Assembly (NCBI RefSeq): GCF_000153325.1
Contig: NZ_CH724144.1
Span: 318,465-376,998 of the forward strand
Source: Photobacterium sp. SKA34
GTDB lineage: Bacteria; Pseudomonadota; Gammaproteobacteria; Enterobacterales; Vibrionaceae
Length of the DNA stretch: 58,534 nt
Direction of reading: 5' to 3'
The translations under genes were made by a program, and so were the position numbers. The notes under the pieces were generated by a model, which saw only the letters and a program-made list of their open reading frames with translations, searched no databases and had not been told where the DNA came from. Of the stretch, positions 39,006 through 51,086 are shown in pieces. Position 1 is the first letter of the stretch; each line of letters begins with the position of its first letter.

Positions 39006-39746
39006 ATGACTACACTATTTATTTCAGATCTGCACTTAAGTGCTGAGCGTCCTGATATGACTGCATGTTTTTTGCGATTTATGGCAGAAGACACCAAAAA
39101 TATTGACGCCTTATACGTGCTCGGGGATTTGTTTGAAATGTGGATTGGTGATGATGAAGACTCACCTTTTTTACAACAAATCAAACAGGCCTTTAAAACC
39201 CTCACTGACTCAGGGGTTCCTTGCTATTTTATCCATGGTAACCGCGACTTTTTAATTGGTAAACGTTTTAGCCAACAAACGGGGGTTCAGTTACTTCCTG
39301 AACATTGCATTGTTGAACTGTACGGAAAACCAACCTTAATCCTTCATGGTGACACTTTATGTGTAGATGACGAAGCGTACCAACGTTACCGTAAAAAAGT
39401 GCATAACAAGTTTATTCAATGGTTATTCTTCCGCATTCCTCTTTCTCGTCGTATTAAAATTGGTGAGAAGTTTAGAAGTAAGAGTAGTAAGAATAACCAG
39501 ATGAAGAGCCAATCCATCATGGACGTCACACAAAGTGAAGTGATTCGATTGATGCAAGCCTTCCATGTTGATCAAATGATCCATGGTCATACCCATCGAC
39601 CAGATATTCATTCACTCACCATTGATAATAAGCCAGCCTCACGTATTGTCCTCGGTGATTGGTATGAGCATGGTTCGGTATTAGTCGTTACGCCAGATGG
39701 CTATCAGCTAGAAACCCGTAATTTTGATACTAATCAGCAGCAATAA
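39006..39746 (+). CDS. lpxH: UDP-2,3-diacylglucosamine diphosphatase LpxH
   Basis: LpxH hydrolyses UDP-2,3-diacylglucosamine to lipid X in lipid A synthesis at the inner-membrane surface. The 246-residue calcineurin-like phosphoesterase has the metal motifs Asp-Leu-His-Leu (8-11), Gly-Asp-Leu-Phe-Glu (about 40-44), Gly-Asn-Arg-Asp (about 78-81), His-Gly-Asp near 115 and Gly-His-Thr-His near 195. The ATG at 39006 was chosen over an upstream in-frame TTG (38988), as it begins Met-Thr-Thr-Leu-Phe-Ile-Ser-Asp. It lies 44 bases after ppiB. Confidence 0.96.
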   Translation: MTTLFISDLHLSAERPDMTACFLRFMAEDTKNIDALYVLGDLFEMWIGDDEDSPFLQQIKQAFKTLTDSGVPCYFIHGNRDFLIGKRFSQQTGVQLLPEHCIVELYGKPTLILHGDTLCVDDEAYQRYRKKVHNKFIQWLFFRIPLSRRIKIGEKFRSKSSKNNQMKSQSIMDVTQSEVIRLMQAFHVDQMIHGHTHRPDIHSLTIDNKPASRIVLGDWYEHGSVLVVTPDGYQLETRNFDTNQQQ

Positions 39747-39747
39747 A

Positions 39748-39773
39748 AAAGGTACGCAATGCGTACCTTTCTT
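39748..39773. terminator. Bidirectional terminator between lpxH and the TauE/SafE gene
   Basis: AAAGGTACGCA and TGCGTACCTTT form an 11-bp near-perfect palindrome with a one-base centre; an A run precedes and a T-rich run follows between two converging genes. Confidence 0.82.
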
Positions 39774-39775
39774 CA

Positions 39776-40678
39776 TTATGCGATCTTTTCTTCAAGATTG
39801 ACTTGCTTGAGCTCTTTTCGATCAGCCGCCCAAGAACGATACATCGTCAAAGAGGTATATAAGACAACCCCACAAACAAGCCAAGCCAACAACTTCATAT
39901 CTAGCGATTTCACTAAATAGGCTGCAATCACCACACCAATAGGTCCTGTTATTGCAACCGCCACTGACGCTCGACTATTAATTTTATCTCGACGTAAGAA
40001 ACCACCAGCAGAAAAGAAACCTAAAAATCCACATGAGCACATCATCACAGGGAATGCGGCAAGCGGATTCATACCTAACATGAAGATCATCGTCATACAC
40101 GGAGCATACAAACCTATCCCTACAGTCATAAGGGCGCCAAATAAAAAGTTACCGGCAATGCCAATCGCTAATTTCCAGCCACTCAACCCTAAACTCGTAC
40201 CACCTAGTGGAAATAGCTTTAATTGACCCGCAAGCATCAAGCCTGCCACCACCAACAGCGCACCACTCATCACAAGACGTATATGTTGGCGATCCCAATT
40301 AGAGACTAAACGCGCACCAACTGTTGCCCCTAAACACGCTGAAACGACAAGACTTAATAAGGTGATTGAATCTACATTTACTGCAGTCAGAAAAATAAGC
40401 GCTTGAACAACGGTAGCTAACACCGCTTGGCAATTCATTGTTCCGGGAAGAACTTGATCATCAATGAGCTTAAACTGTTTATAGCCTGCCGTCATAATGG
40501 CAAAGCTCCCTACTCCTAAAGTGTCACAGAAGTTTGCAAAACCACCAATTAAGGCAATGGGAATAACTCGTGTATCTGCTTCCTGCTTTCGGTTTTTCCG
40601 CCATGCCATCAAAAGCATAACAATAAAAACACTACCACCAACAAGCAATCCCGCTTGTATCAAGGTAAATATAGACAT
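39776..40678 (-). CDS. TauE/SafE family membrane permease (DUF81)
   Basis: The 300-residue protein has about eight TM helices in two repeats, with Gly-Gly-Phe-Ala-Asn-Phe-Cys-Asp-Thr-Leu-Gly-Val-Gly-Ser-Phe-Ala in the first half and a similar Gly-Ile-Gly-Leu-Tyr-Ala-Pro-Cys motif in the second, as in the sulfite exporter/TauE-SafE (DUF81) family. Members export small sulfur- or carbon-containing anions; the substrate here is unknown. An in-frame GTG at 40732 would add 18 hydrophobic residues; neither start has a good ribosome-binding site. Confidence 0.78.
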   Translation of the reverse strand: MSIFTLIQAGLLVGGSVFIVMLLMAWRKNRKQEADTRVIPIALIGGFANFCDTLGVGSFAIMTAGYKQFKLIDDQVLPGTMNCQAVLATVVQALIFLTAVNVDSITLLSLVVSACLGATVGARLVSNWDRQHIRLVMSGALLVVAGLMLAGQLKLFPLGGTSLGLSGWKLAIGIAGNFLFGALMTVGIGLYAPCMTMIFMLGMNPLAAFPVMMCSCGFLGFFSAGGFLRRDKINSRASVAVAITGPIGVVIAAYLVKSLDMKLLAWLVCGVVLYTSLTMYRSWAADRKELKQVNLEEKIA

Positions 40679-40732
40679 AAATAGTACAAAAACGAATGAT
40701 AAAAAATTAAGTAGGTAGCTCAAACAATTCAC

Positions 40733-40998
40733 TCCAAGGGTGAATTGTTGAAACTCTGCTATTATGAACTCAAAATAGATTACACTCCATTTTTATTACA
40801 CATAACAACCTTATTGACTAATATATTGATAATATGTAATTTTTTAAACTAAATGTAATTACAATGTGTTTATACTTCGATGCTTTATTTAAATAGTGTT
40901 AAAAACATCACTTTGTGAATTATATAAATTTGGTATGCTTTAGCTTATAACAACAATACTAAATTGATTTTATTTTTTGGACTCTTCTGTAGATAACA
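40733..40998. other. Divergent AT-rich region upstream of the EAL-HDOD gene
   Basis: About 270 to 320 bases, depending on the TauE start, with no credible gene. It is very AT-rich and should carry promoters for both flanking genes; I name no specific site. Confidence 0.4.
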
Positions 40999-42225
40999 AT
41001 GTTTTCATATATTGCTCGACAACCTATTTTAAATAGAAATAAGCAAACTGTTGGCTATGAACTTTTATTTAGGGATGGTCCAGATAACTGCTTTCCAAAT
41101 ATTGATGATGAACAAGCCACAAACCGTCTGCTTAACGATAACTTTTTCAGTTCTGCTGGAGAAGCTCAATTAACATCAGGTAAACGTGCATTTGTTAATT
41201 TCCCTCATAGCTCAATAGTCTCAGGTACACCTCTTCTTTTTCCAAAACAAAGTTTTATCATCGAAATACTTGAAAGTTGTGAACCAACTGACGAACTTTT
41301 TGAAGCAATAAAGAAACTTCATCAAAAAGGCTACACACTCGCACTTGATGATTTTATCCCTAATAAACAATGGACTCGTTTTTTCCCCTATATCCATATT
41401 ATTAAATTCGATATTCGTATTATCAGTATTGAAAAAGCCGCACGATTTATTCAATTATATAAAGAAAAAACAAAACTACGTTTCTTAGCCGAAAAAGTAG
41501 AAACACAAGAAGAATATCAACAAGCTTATGATGTGGGCTTTGATCTTTTTCAAGGCTTCTTTTTCAGTAAGCCAGAAATGATCCAACGAAAATCATTAAA
41601 ACCCTCATCTTTAACAACATTACGTTTGTTTAAAGAAATTTGTGCCGCAGATGTCGATTTTGACAAAATTGAGCAAATTATTGCGACTGATTTGACCTTA
41701 TCGTACAAATTACTTCGTCACGTCAATGCACTAACATCAATACGTTCAAAGCCAGTTACCTCTTTTAAGCAAGCGTTAATTTTTCTTGGTGAAGATCAGC
41801 TACGACGTTTTGTTACGTTTGTCGCGACATCTCATGCGGTTGAAAATAAACCTCAATCTCTTTATAACTTATCACTCCAACGTGCACATTTTTGTGAGCA
41901 GCTATACCGAACACGAGTCCCCAAAGATCATGGCAACCAAGCCTTCCTTACTGGGTTATTTTCCTTATTAGACTCTTTGCTTGATCAACCATTAGAAGAG
42001 CTAATAGAGCTCCTTCCTTTAAGTGAACAGGTTAAGTTAGCATTAACTAAACGTGCTGGCCCTTTAGGAGTAATATTAAACTTAACCGATGCTTACGATC
42101 AGGCAAATTGGCCATTAGTTAGAAAATACAGTGCTGCATTGAAAATCAATGAATCAAGCATTGCAGACTACTATTTAGAGTCAGTAAAATGGTCTACTGA
42201 ATATGAGCAAACCTCGGCTAAATAA
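40999..42225 (+). CDS. EAL-HDOD signalling protein, probably not a phosphodiesterase
   Basis: The 408-residue cytosolic protein has a degenerate EAL domain (about 1-190) and a C-terminal HDOD domain (about 200-395), the YuxH-like arrangement. The start [11 protein letters not shown] and Val-Gly-Tyr-Glu-Leu-Leu-Phe-Arg are characteristic, with Glu-Leu-Leu where Glu-Ala-Leu would be, and Leu-Ala-Leu-Asp-Asp-Phe near 113. The remaining c-di-GMP hydrolysis residues are mostly absent, so it is likely a binding or protein-interaction module. Vibrio proteins of this kind affect motility. It is followed within 2 bases by the ychJ-like gene. Confidence 0.88.
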   Translation: MFSYIARQPILNRNKQTVGYELLFRDGPDNCFPNIDDEQATNRLLNDNFFSSAGEAQLTSGKRAFVNFPHSSIVSGTPLLFPKQSFIIEILESCEPTDELFEAIKKLHQKGYTLALDDFIPNKQWTRFFPYIHIIKFDIRIISIEKAARFIQLYKEKTKLRFLAEKVETQEEYQQAYDVGFDLFQGFFFSKPEMIQRKSLKPSSLTTLRLFKEICAADVDFDKIEQIIATDLTLSYKLLRHVNALTSIRSKPVTSFKQALIFLGEDQLRRFVTFVATSHAVENKPQSLYNLSLQRAHFCEQLYRTRVPKDHGNQAFLTGLFSLLDSLLDQPLEELIELLPLSEQVKLALTKRAGPLGVILNLTDAYDQANWPLVRKYSAALKINESSIADYYLESVKWSTEYEQTSAK

Positions 42226-42227
42226 AC

Positions 42228-42752
42228 ATGTCTAAAAACACGACAATGTGTCCTTGTGGAAGCAATAAGCCCCTTATTGAGTGCTGTAAACCTATCCATC
42301 TTGATCATTCAAAAGCACAACACCCAGAACAACTGATGCGTGCACGTTACAGTGCCCATGAACTCGGATTAGTTGATTTCGTTATTCAAACTTACCATCC
42401 AAGCTGTGAAGCAGAACAACACCGTGATGCAATTGCAGAATCAGTATATTTAACATGGTTAGGGTTAGATATTCTAAACAGCGAAATAGCTGAAAGCGGC
42501 GAAGGTTTTGTTGAATTTAAAGCTATGTACAAAGAAGCAGGCAATGAATATATCCTGCAAGAACGTTCACGCTTTTTACAACAAGAAAAAGATAGCAAAC
42601 TATGTTGGTTTTACATTGATGGTGAATACCCAGAGCCAGCACCTGTAGAGCAATCAGCTTCACCTGTCCCTGTAAAAAGTCCTAAAACCCTTGGTCGTAA
42701 TGACCCTTGCTTATGTGGTAGCGGCAAGAAGTATAAAAAATGTTGTGGTTAA
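42228..42752 (+). CDS. ychJ: YchJ family protein with two SEC-C zinc motifs
   Basis: The 174-residue protein has N-terminal (Cys-Pro-Cys-Gly-Ser...Cys-Cys, about 8-19) and C-terminal ([15 protein letters not shown], about 159-173) SEC-C zinc motifs around an NTF2-like central domain with Leu-Met-Arg-Ala-Arg-Tyr-Ser-Ala. This is the YchJ layout; its role is not established. It starts 2 bases after the EAL-HDOD stop, so they are probably co-transcribed, and is followed by a terminator. Confidence 0.9.
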   Translation: MSKNTTMCPCGSNKPLIECCKPIHLDHSKAQHPEQLMRARYSAHELGLVDFVIQTYHPSCEAEQHRDAIAESVYLTWLGLDILNSEIAESGEGFVEFKAMYKEAGNEYILQERSRFLQQEKDSKLCWFYIDGEYPEPAPVEQSASPVPVKSPKTLGRNDPCLCGSGKKYKKCCG

Positions 42753-42777
42753 TATATCGTTAACATTCCAATCTCTT

Positions 42778-42802
42778 AAACCGATCTAAGATCGGTTTTT
42801 CT
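42778..42802 (+). terminator. Terminator downstream of ychJ
   Basis: AAACCGATCT and AGATCGGTTT form a 10-bp stem with a tiny loop and a T run, 26 bases after the stop. Confidence 0.82.
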
Positions 42803-43064
42803 TATTTAAGTATGTTATCTCACATAAAACTATATGTTAATCCAATAATTAACCTCCCCTTATATCTTTCGGCATAATTAATTTAACTATCTAAAACTCA
42901 ACAAGTTAGGGGATTTATTCTTACAATTTCGACATCGCCGAAACTATTTTCGAAAAGAAAAATAAAACAGTTAAAAGGTTAAAATTAATGTTGCATTATC
43001 CAACACTCTTGGTTAGTGTGGATAACAAGAAAATAACACCATTATGTATTAACGAGATTTTATT
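42803..43064 (+). other. Region upstream of the his leader
   Basis: About 260 AT-rich bases with the his operon promoter expected near its 3' end. No promoter was distinct enough to name. Confidence 0.4.
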
Positions 43065-43112
43065 ATGCGTATCCAAATGACTAACAATCATATTCATCAC
43101 CATCCTGACTAG
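43065..43112 (+). CDS. hisL: his operon leader peptide
   Basis: A 15-residue open frame (ATG to TAG) encodes four histidines in five codons (His9, Ile10, His11-His13). This is the classic His-run leader peptide, too short for standard gene finding. Ribosome stalling at the His codons when charged tRNA-His is scarce would shift the downstream RNA from terminator to antiterminator. It lies 146 bases before hisG. Confidence 0.9.
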   Translation: MRIQMTNNHIHHHPD

Positions 43113-43136
43113 TCTTTCGGGAGGATACGCCTCACC

Positions 43137-43160
43137 CTGGAAGACAACATACTCTTCCAG
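43137..43160 (+). promoter_or_regulatory. Hairpin in the his attenuator leader
   Basis: CTGGAAGA and TCTTCCAG form a perfect 8-bp stem. Its 3' arm includes CTTCC, the same sequence used in the terminator stem, so it can form competing structures with the terminator arm. Role as antiterminator or pause element is inference. Confidence 0.65.
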
Positions 43161-43187
43161 TGGTCACAAGGAATAATCAAATTCAGA

Positions 43188-43220
43188 CCCTCGGAAGATA
43201 CAAGCTTCCGGGGGTTTTTT
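43188..43220 (+). terminator. his operon attenuator terminator
   Basis: CCCTCGGAAG (43188-43197) pairs fully with CTTCCGGGGG (43205-43214) with one G-U pair and a 7-base loop, followed by six Ts, 38 bases before hisG. It is the terminator of the attenuation switch. Confidence 0.9.
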
Positions 43221-43258
43221 AATACCAGATTTTGAATTAAGTGAATTAGGACAGGGAA

Positions 43259-44161
43259 ATGACTATGCAAACACAACGATTACGCATTGCGATTCAGAAA
43301 AAAGGCCGTCTAAGTAAAGAGTGTCAAACACTGCTGAAACGCTGTGGTGTGAAATTTAACATGGTAGGCGAACGTCTTGTTGTTCACGCTGAAAACATGC
43401 CTATCGACTTGCTACTTGTTCGTGATGATGACATTCCTGGTCTTATCATGGATGGTGTGGTTGATTTAGGTGTGATTGGTGAAAATGAACTTGAAGAAGT
43501 CGGCCTTGAACGTGCGGCTCGCGGTGAACCATCAGATTACAAAAAACTGCGTCGTCTAGATTTCGGTGGTTGCCGCCTATCTATCGCGATTGATAAAGAT
43601 GCTGAGTACAACGGCCCTCAAGATTTAAACGGTAAACGCATTGCGACGACTTATCCGCAATTAGTAAAACGTTATATGGATGAGCTAGGCGTTAAATTTA
43701 GCACTTGTATGCTAAACGGCTCGGTTGAAGTTGCTCCACGAGCAGGGCTTGCTGATGCTATCTGTGATTTGGTTTCAACCGGTGCCACACTTGAAGCGAA
43801 TGGTCTTAAAGAAACAGAAGTGATCCTGCGTTCAAAAGCGGTACTGATCCAGTCAACACAGACACTTGATGCTGAAAAACAAGCATTAATTGAACGTTTA
43901 CTGACCCGTATGCAAGGTGTGATCCAAGCAAAAGAATCAAAATACATTATGCTGCATGCACCCACTGATCGCCTAGAGCAAATTAAACACCTACTACCTG
44001 GTGCTGAAGATCCAACAGTACTTCCTCTTGCTGAAGACAAATCTCGTGTTGCTATCCATTTAGTGAGTTCTGAAAACCTATTCTGGGAAACAATGGAACA
44101 GCTAAAAGAATTAGGCGCAAGCTCTATTCTAGTATTGCCAATCGAGAAAATGATGGAGTAA
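43259..44161 (+). CDS. hisG: ATP phosphoribosyltransferase HisG
   Basis: HisG catalyses the first committed step of histidine synthesis, joining ATP and PRPP, and is feedback-inhibited by histidine. The 300-residue long-form protein (E. coli 299) starts with [12 protein letters not shown], has the PRPP loop Asp-Leu-Val-Ser-Thr-Gly-Ala-Thr-Leu (about 176-184), and a C-terminal ACT-like regulatory domain (about 225-300). The second ATG (43265) is also possible. It heads the operon behind the attenuator. Confidence 0.97.
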   Translation: MTMQTQRLRIAIQKKGRLSKECQTLLKRCGVKFNMVGERLVVHAENMPIDLLLVRDDDIPGLIMDGVVDLGVIGENELEEVGLERAARGEPSDYKKLRRLDFGGCRLSIAIDKDAEYNGPQDLNGKRIATTYPQLVKRYMDELGVKFSTCMLNGSVEVAPRAGLADAICDLVSTGATLEANGLKETEVILRSKAVLIQSTQTLDAEKQALIERLLTRMQGVIQAKESKYIMLHAPTDRLEQIKHLLPGAEDPTVLPLAEDKSRVAIHLVSSENLFWETMEQLKELGASSILVLPIEKMME

Positions 44162-44164
44162 TCG

Positions 44165-45466
44165 ATGAAGACAGTTGTATGGCAATCCTTAAGTGAAAGT
44201 CAGCGAGAAAATCTTCTTGCTCGACCAGCCGTCAATAATGGCGCTAATATTAGCGCTATTGTTTCTGGCATTATTAGCGATGTTCGTGAACGTGGTGATG
44301 AAGCTTTACTTGAACTGACAGAAAAATTTGATGGTATTCGTCCAGCATCGATCAAAGTCAGTAATGCAGAAATCGATGATGCATGTGCTCGACTAAGTAC
44401 AGAGATGAAAGAAGCGCTACAACAAGCTTTTGACAATATCAGTACCTTCCACAAGGCACAGAAGCAACCGACTCTTCGTGTAGAAACACAGCCAGGTATA
44501 ATCTGTGAGCAAATGACACGCCCCGTTAATTCAGTTGGTTTGTATATTCCAGGTGGCAGTGCACCACTACCATCAACCGTGTTAATGCTAGGTGTTCCCG
44601 CTAAAATAGCAGGTTGCCAAAAAGTGGTGCTATGCTCTCCACCACCGATTGCTGATGAAATTTTATACGTTGCTAAATTATGCAGCATCGATGAAGTTTA
44701 CAATGTAGGCGGATCACAAGCGGTAGCTGCTATGGCTTACGGCAGCGAAACCGTTACTAAAGTCGATAAGATATTTGGCCCTGGCAATGCCTTTGTAACG
44801 GAAGCTAAACGCCAAGTCAGCAATGATTTTCGCGGTGCTGCCATTGATATGCCAGCAGGCCCTTCTGAAGTATTAGTGATTGCAGATAGCAACGCAGATC
44901 CTGACTTTATTGCAGCGGACCTACTTAGCCAAGCTGAACATGGTCCTGATTCTCAAGTCATTTTGGTTACGCCTGATCCTGTAATCGCAGATAAAACAGC
45001 AGATGCTATTCAACGTCAATTAGCTAAGCTGTCACGTGCAGATATTGCTAAAGAAGCATTAGGCTCAAGCCTCTTAATTGTGGCAGAAACATTACCGCAG
45101 TGTATTGCGATTTCTAACAACTATGGGCCTGAGCACTTAATTGTTCAAACCCATACTCCACGTGATTTAGTACCATTACTTGATAACGCAGGTTCTATTT
45201 TCTTAGGTAACTGGTCACCAGAGTCTGTTGGTGATTATGCATCTGGTACTAACCACGTATTACCGACCTATGGCTACACACGTACTTACTCAAGTTTAGG
45301 CTTAGCTGACTTTTCTAAGCGCATGACGGTACAAGAACTATCTGAAGATGGTCTGCTAGGTTTAGCTAAAACAGTGACGACGATTGCCGATGCTGAAGGT
45401 CTTGATGCCCACAAACGTGCAGTAACAATACGCGTTGAAAAATTAACGGCTAAGCGTGAGGGATAA
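44165..45466 (+). CDS. hisD: Histidinol dehydrogenase HisD
   Basis: HisD carries out the final two oxidations, histidinol to histidine, with NAD and zinc. The 433-residue protein (E. coli 434) has [11 protein letters not shown] (about 125-135), Ile-Phe-Gly-Pro-Gly-Asn-Ala-Phe-Val (about 202-210), Asp-Met-Pro-Ala-Gly-Pro-Ser-Glu (about 228-235) and Glu-His-Gly-Pro-Asp-Ser-Gln near 260, and Gly-Pro-Glu-His-Leu near 324 for zinc and substrate. It follows hisG by 3 bases. Confidence 0.98.
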   Translation: MKTVVWQSLSESQRENLLARPAVNNGANISAIVSGIISDVRERGDEALLELTEKFDGIRPASIKVSNAEIDDACARLSTEMKEALQQAFDNISTFHKAQKQPTLRVETQPGIICEQMTRPVNSVGLYIPGGSAPLPSTVLMLGVPAKIAGCQKVVLCSPPPIADEILYVAKLCSIDEVYNVGGSQAVAAMAYGSETVTKVDKIFGPGNAFVTEAKRQVSNDFRGAAIDMPAGPSEVLVIADSNADPDFIAADLLSQAEHGPDSQVILVTPDPVIADKTADAIQRQLAKLSRADIAKEALGSSLLIVAETLPQCIAISNNYGPEHLIVQTHTPRDLVPLLDNAGSIFLGNWSPESVGDYASGTNHVLPTYGYTRTYSSLGLADFSKRMTVQELSEDGLLGLAKTVTTIADAEGLDAHKRAVTIRVEKLTAKREG

Positions 45467-45469
45467 ATC

Positions 45470-46522
45470 ATGACGATGGCAAGACTAGCACGTAAAACAG
45501 TACGTGAATTAACCCCTTATCAATCAGCCCGTCGACTTGGTGGCAGTGGGGATATTTGGTTAAACGCTAATGAATCCCCATTTGATAACGAGTACAGTAT
45601 TAACCTTGCAAGACTAAACCGTTACAGTGAATGTCAGCCACCAGCATTAATCAATGCCTACGCAGACTATGCCAAGGTAAAACCTGAGCAAGTGTTAACC
45701 TCACGTGGTGCAGATGAAGGTATTGAGCTTCTGATCCGCGCTTTTTGTGAGCCAAACCAGGACAGTATTTTATATTGTCCGCCAACATACGGTATGTACG
45801 CGATCAGTGCTGAAACTTACGATGTCAATGCGAAAGTTGTTCCGCTTACAAACAAGTGGCAATTAGATTTAGAGGCTATTTCACAAAACCTCGATGGTGT
45901 AAAAATTGTTTTCGTCTGTAGCCCGAATAACCCAACAGGTAACTTGTTAGCACGTAAAGACATTAAAGCCCTGCTCGATATGACAGTAAACTCATCTCTA
46001 GTCGTGGTTGATGAAGCCTATATCGATTTCTGCTTAGAAGAAAGTGCCAGTGATTTACTGTCAAGCTACCCTAATTTGGTCATTTTACGCACCCTCTCAA
46101 AAGCGTTTGCACTAGCGGGGTTACGCTGTGGCTTTACCATTGCCAATAGCGACATCATTGATGTTTTGCTTAAAGTGATTGCACCATACCCAGTACCTGT
46201 ACCTGTCACTGAAATTGCAGTCCAAGCCCTATCAGAAGCAGGTCGTGCACGTACAAAATTTCAAGTGCTTGATATCAGTGCTAACCGCGCTTACTTACAA
46301 GCGGGTTTAAGCATGTTAGATGGCGTAACCGTATTTGATGGCTACGGTAATTACCTACTGATTAAATTCCCTAATGCAGATCAACTCTTTAAAGCATTAT
46401 GGGATAACGGCATTATTTTACGCCGCTCTCCGATTGAAAACTGTATTCGAATCAGTGTAGGTAACCGTGATGAGTGTGAGAAGACTCTCGCCTTTATTCG
46501 TAGCCAATTAGAACAACAATAA
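45470..46522 (+). CDS. hisC: Histidinol-phosphate aminotransferase HisC
   Basis: HisC transfers an amino group from glutamate to imidazole acetol phosphate with PLP. The 350-residue fold-type I protein has Ser-Pro-Asn-Asn-Pro-Thr-Gly-Asn (about 151-158), Val-Asp-Glu-Ala-Tyr-Ile-Asp-Phe (about 179-186), and the PLP lysine in [10 protein letters not shown] (about 208-217). It lies 3 bases after hisD. Confidence 0.97.
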   Translation: MTMARLARKTVRELTPYQSARRLGGSGDIWLNANESPFDNEYSINLARLNRYSECQPPALINAYADYAKVKPEQVLTSRGADEGIELLIRAFCEPNQDSILYCPPTYGMYAISAETYDVNAKVVPLTNKWQLDLEAISQNLDGVKIVFVCSPNNPTGNLLARKDIKALLDMTVNSSLVVVDEAYIDFCLEESASDLLSSYPNLVILRTLSKAFALAGLRCGFTIANSDIIDVLLKVIAPYPVPVPVTEIAVQALSEAGRARTKFQVLDISANRAYLQAGLSMLDGVTVFDGYGNYLLIKFPNADQLFKALWDNGIILRRSPIENCIRISVGNRDECEKTLAFIRSQLEQQ

Positions 46523-46533
46523 GGACATTGATT

Positions 46534-47603
46534 GTGAGCAAGGAAAAGATTTTATTTATTGACCGTGACGGCACCTTAATTGTTGAGCCGCCAGTAGACT
46601 TTCAAGTAGACCGTTTAGACAAACTTAAATTTGAACCAAATGTCATTCCTGCCCTACTTGCTTTGCAAAACGCAGGCTACAAACTAGTGATGGTGACAAA
46701 CCAAGATGGTTTAGGTACAGATAGCTACCCACAGGCAGATTTCGACGCACCACATAATATGATGATGGAAATCTTCGAATCACAAGGTGTTGTATTTAGC
46801 GATGTGCTGATTTGTCCTCATTTTGATAACGAAGGTTGTAGTTGTCGTAAGCCTAAGCTTGGGCTGGTCAAAGAGTACCTCCAGCAAGGTCGTGTAGATT
46901 TTGAAACATCAGCAGTCATTGGCGATCGGATTACTGATCTACAACTGGCTGAAAACATGGCGATTCGTGGTATTCAGTACAACCCTGAAACCATGAATTG
47001 GATGCAGATCTTAACTGATTTAACCACCCAACCTCGTATTGCTGAAGTTGTAAGAACCACCAAAGAAACTGACATTCGTGTTAAAGTGAATTTAGATCAA
47101 ACGGGCGGTAATACGATTTCAACTGGCCTTGGTTTTTTTGATCACATGCTAGATCAAATCGCCACGCACGGTGGTTTCCAAATGACCTTAACCGTTGATG
47201 GTGATTTACACATCGATGATCACCACAGTGTTGAAGATGCCGCACTTGCCTTAGGCGAAGCATTGAAAAAAGCCTTAGGTGATAAACGTGGAATTGGCCG
47301 CTTTGGTTTTAGCCTACCGATGGATGAGTGTTTAGCACAATGCGCATTAGATCTATCTGGTCGTCCATATTTGAAATTTGATGCACAATTTAGTCGTGAT
47401 CAAGTAGGTGACCTATCAACGGAAATGGTGCCGCACTTCTTCCGCTCTTTAACTGATACGCTCGCTTGTACTCTGCACTTATCATCAACAGGTAATAACG
47501 ATCACCACATTGTTGAAAGCCTATTTAAAGCTTTCGGGCGCACATTACGCCAAGCGATTAAAGTAGAAGGTAACGAGCTACCAAGCAGTAAAGGAGTGTT
47601 GTA

Positions 47604-47604
<1 letters not shown>
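46534..47604 (+). CDS. hisB: Bifunctional histidinol-phosphatase/imidazoleglycerol-phosphate dehydratase HisB
   Basis: The 356-residue protein (E. coli 355) is a fusion: an N-terminal HAD phosphatase (about 1-165) with Asp10-Arg-Asp12-Gly-Thr-Leu and a zinc loop (Cys-Pro-His...Cys-Ser-Cys), and a C-terminal dehydratase (about 166-356) with Phe-Phe-Asp-His-Met-Leu-Asp-Gln and Asp-Asp-His-His-Ser-Val-Glu-Asp metal motifs. The start is GTG at 46534, 8 bases after AAGGA; the frame is open upstream to a TTG at 46528 but the conserved N-terminus starts here. Its stop overlaps hisH by one base. Confidence 0.96.
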
Positions 47605-49005
<1,401 letters not shown>

Positions 49006-49015
49006 GGAGACCACA

Positions 49016-49789
49016 ATGTTAGCTAAACGTATTATTCCTTGTTTAGACGTACGTGATGGTCAGGTTGTAAAAGGCGTCCAATTTCGTAACCACGAAATCA
49101 TTGGCGACATTGTACCACTGGCAAAACGTTACGCTGAAGAAGGCGCAGATGAACTGGTTTTCTACGATATTACTGCATCAAGTGACGGTCGTGTTGTTGA
49201 TAAAAGCTGGGTATCTCGCGTTGCAGAAGTAATTGATATTCCATTTTGTGTAGCCGGTGGTATTAAGTCTGCTGACGATGCAAGCCGTATTCTTCAATTT
49301 GGTGCAGATAAAGTCTCTATCAATTCTCCAGCTCTGGCAGATCCAACATTAATCTCCACATTAGCTGATAAGTTCGGTGTGCAATGTATCGTTGTCGGTA
49401 TTGATTCCTATTTTGACGCTGAAACAGGTCAATATCAGGTATACCAATTTACTGGTGATGAAAAGCGTACCAAAGCTACCCAATGGCAAACACGTGATTG
49501 GGTTGAAGAAGTTCAACGTCGTGGCGCTGGTGAAATCGTACTGAACATGATGAACCAAGATGGCGTGCGTAATGGTTACGACTTAGAGCAACTCAACATA
49601 GTACGCAGTGTGTGTAACGTACCTTTAATTGCTTCTGGTGGTGCGGGTGAAATGCAGCACTTTAGCGATGCCTTTAAGCTTGCGAATGTAGACGGCGCCT
49701 TAGCTGCCTCTGTTTTCCATAAACAAATCATTAACATTGGTGATTTAAAGCAATTTCTGAAAACGCAAAATGTGGAGATCCGACTATGA
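49016..49789 (+). CDS. hisF: Imidazole glycerol phosphate synthase cyclase subunit HisF
   Basis: HisF uses ammonia from HisH to convert PRFAR to imidazole glycerol phosphate and AICAR. The 257-residue TIM barrel starts [12 protein letters not shown] with the catalytic Asp11, and has Ala-Gly-Gly-Ile and Ala-Ser-Gly-Gly-Ala-Gly half-barrel phosphate loops. The frame is open upstream to 48938, inside hisA, but the AAGGAGA at 49003-49009 and the conserved N-terminus set the start here. It overlaps hisI by 4 bases (ATGA). Confidence 0.97.
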   Translation: MLAKRIIPCLDVRDGQVVKGVQFRNHEIIGDIVPLAKRYAEEGADELVFYDITASSDGRVVDKSWVSRVAEVIDIPFCVAGGIKSADDASRILQFGADKVSINSPALADPTLISTLADKFGVQCIVVGIDSYFDAETGQYQVYQFTGDEKRTKATQWQTRDWVEEVQRRGAGEIVLNMMNQDGVRNGYDLEQLNIVRSVCNVPLIASGGAGEMQHFSDAFKLANVDGALAASVFHKQIINIGDLKQFLKTQNVEIRL

Positions 49790-50409
49790 GTTTATTAACC
49801 AAAATCAATTGGGAAAAAGTAGCCGGACTGATCCCTGCTATTGTTCAAGATAATGCCAGTGGTCAAGTTCTAATGCTTGGCTACATGAACGAAGATGCTC
49901 TTCAAAAGACACTTGATACTAAACAAGTCACTTTCTGGTCTCGTACCAAAGAGCGCCTGTGGACGAAAGGTGAGACATCAGGCAACGTACTGCAACTCAA
50001 AAGTATTCAGCTTGATTGTGACCAAGACACCTTATTAGTTCAAGTAGATCCGATTGGTCCAACTTGCCACTTAAACACGACCACCTGTTTTGATTCTGAT
50101 GAAAGCGGTGTACAGCCACCGTCACTGGTTTTCCTTCATCAACTTGAACAGCTCTTGGCTAGCCGTAAAGGTGCAGATCCTGAGTCTTCCTATACAGCTA
50201 GCCTCTACGCCCGTGGCACCAAGCGTATATCGCAAAAAGTGGGCGAAGAAGGCGTTGAAGTCGCGCTTGCGGCAACGTCGGGTGACAAAGCGGAATTAGT
50301 GTGTGAGTCAGCGGATTTGATCTATCACCTGCTTGTACTGCTTCAAGATCAAGATCTATCACTGTCTGATATCACTGACAAACTACAAGAGCGTCATAAT
50401 AAGAAATAA
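49786..50409 (+). CDS. hisI: Bifunctional phosphoribosyl-AMP cyclohydrolase/phosphoribosyl-ATP diphosphatase HisI (HisIE)
   Basis: This 207-residue fusion carries out steps 2 and 3 of histidine synthesis. The N-terminal HisI domain (1-115) has [15 protein letters not shown] and the zinc residues Asp-Cys-Asp-Gln-Asp and Cys-His-Leu-Asn; the C-terminal HisE domain (about 118-207) has Gly-Glu-Glu-Gly-Val-Glu-Val-Ala and the acidic MazG-like helices. It ends the operon and is followed by a terminator. Confidence 0.97.
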   Translation: MSLLTKINWEKVAGLIPAIVQDNASGQVLMLGYMNEDALQKTLDTKQVTFWSRTKERLWTKGETSGNVLQLKSIQLDCDQDTLLVQVDPIGPTCHLNTTTCFDSDESGVQPPSLVFLHQLEQLLASRKGADPESSYTASLYARGTKRISQKVGEEGVEVALAATSGDKAELVCESADLIYHLLVLLQDQDLSLSDITDKLQERHNKK

Positions 50410-50433
50410 TATTTTTATTAGTCCCAATAAAAC

Positions 50434-50466
50434 AAAAGCCAGTTAAAATTTAACTGGCTTTTTTAT
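50434..50466. terminator. Terminator at the end of the his operon
   Basis: AAAAGCCAGTTAAA pairs with TTTAACTGGCTTTT around a tiny loop, followed by Ts on the plus strand. An A run to the left also gives a T run on the minus strand toward the converging tdk gene. Confidence 0.9.
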
Positions 50467-50507
50467 GTAAACATATAATGAAAAAACACTATAGACAAGT
50501 TACAAAA

Positions 50508-51086
50508 TTAACGGCCTAATGCCTCTTTGTAATGTAATCGACATACCGATACGTAACGAGCATTGCCACCAATTTCAACTTGTTCACCATCAGCAATAGC
50601 ACGACCCGTTTCATCTTGACGGATCACCATGTTCGCTTTTCGACCACAATGACAAATTGTTTTTAATTCAACAAGTTTATCAGCCCACGATAATAGGTAA
50701 CGACTACCTTCAAATAGCTCAGCTAAAAAATCCGTTCTTAACCCATAACACAACACTGGAATATCGAGTTTATCGACCACTTCGGTTAATTGATAAACCT
50801 GCGCTTTAGATAAAAACTGGCATTCATCAATTAATACGCAATCAATTTTGCCTTTATCCGATAACGCTTTTAATCGTTCGAATAAATCATCTTCTGCATT
50901 AAATAACTCAGCCTCTTCTTCTAAACCAATGCGAGAGCTGACTTTACCCACACCAAAACGATCATCAATCGCAGCAGTAAAAATAACGGGGGTCATTCCT
51001 CTTTCGCGATAATTAAATGAGGATTGCAATAATGTGGTCGATTTCCCTGCATTCATAGCAGAGTAATAGAAATACATTTGGGCCAT
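50508..51086 (-). CDS. tdk: Thymidine kinase
   Basis: Tdk phosphorylates thymidine in the salvage pathway. The 192-residue type II enzyme has the P-loop Met-Asn-Ala-Gly-Lys-Ser-Thr (about 11-17), the Asp-Glu-Cys-Gln-Phe-Leu Walker B-like motif (about 88-93), and a zinc-binding C-terminal part with Cys-His-Cys-Gly-Arg-Lys-Ala and Cys-Arg-Leu-His-Tyr. It is transcribed alone on the minus strand and converges with the his operon. Confidence 0.97.
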   Translation of the reverse strand: MAQMYFYYSAMNAGKSTTLLQSSFNYRERGMTPVIFTAAIDDRFGVGKVSSRIGLEEEAELFNAEDDLFERLKALSDKGKIDCVLIDECQFLSKAQVYQLTEVVDKLDIPVLCYGLRTDFLAELFEGSRYLLSWADKLVELKTICHCGRKANMVIRQDETGRAIADGEQVEIGGNARYVSVCRLHYKEALGR

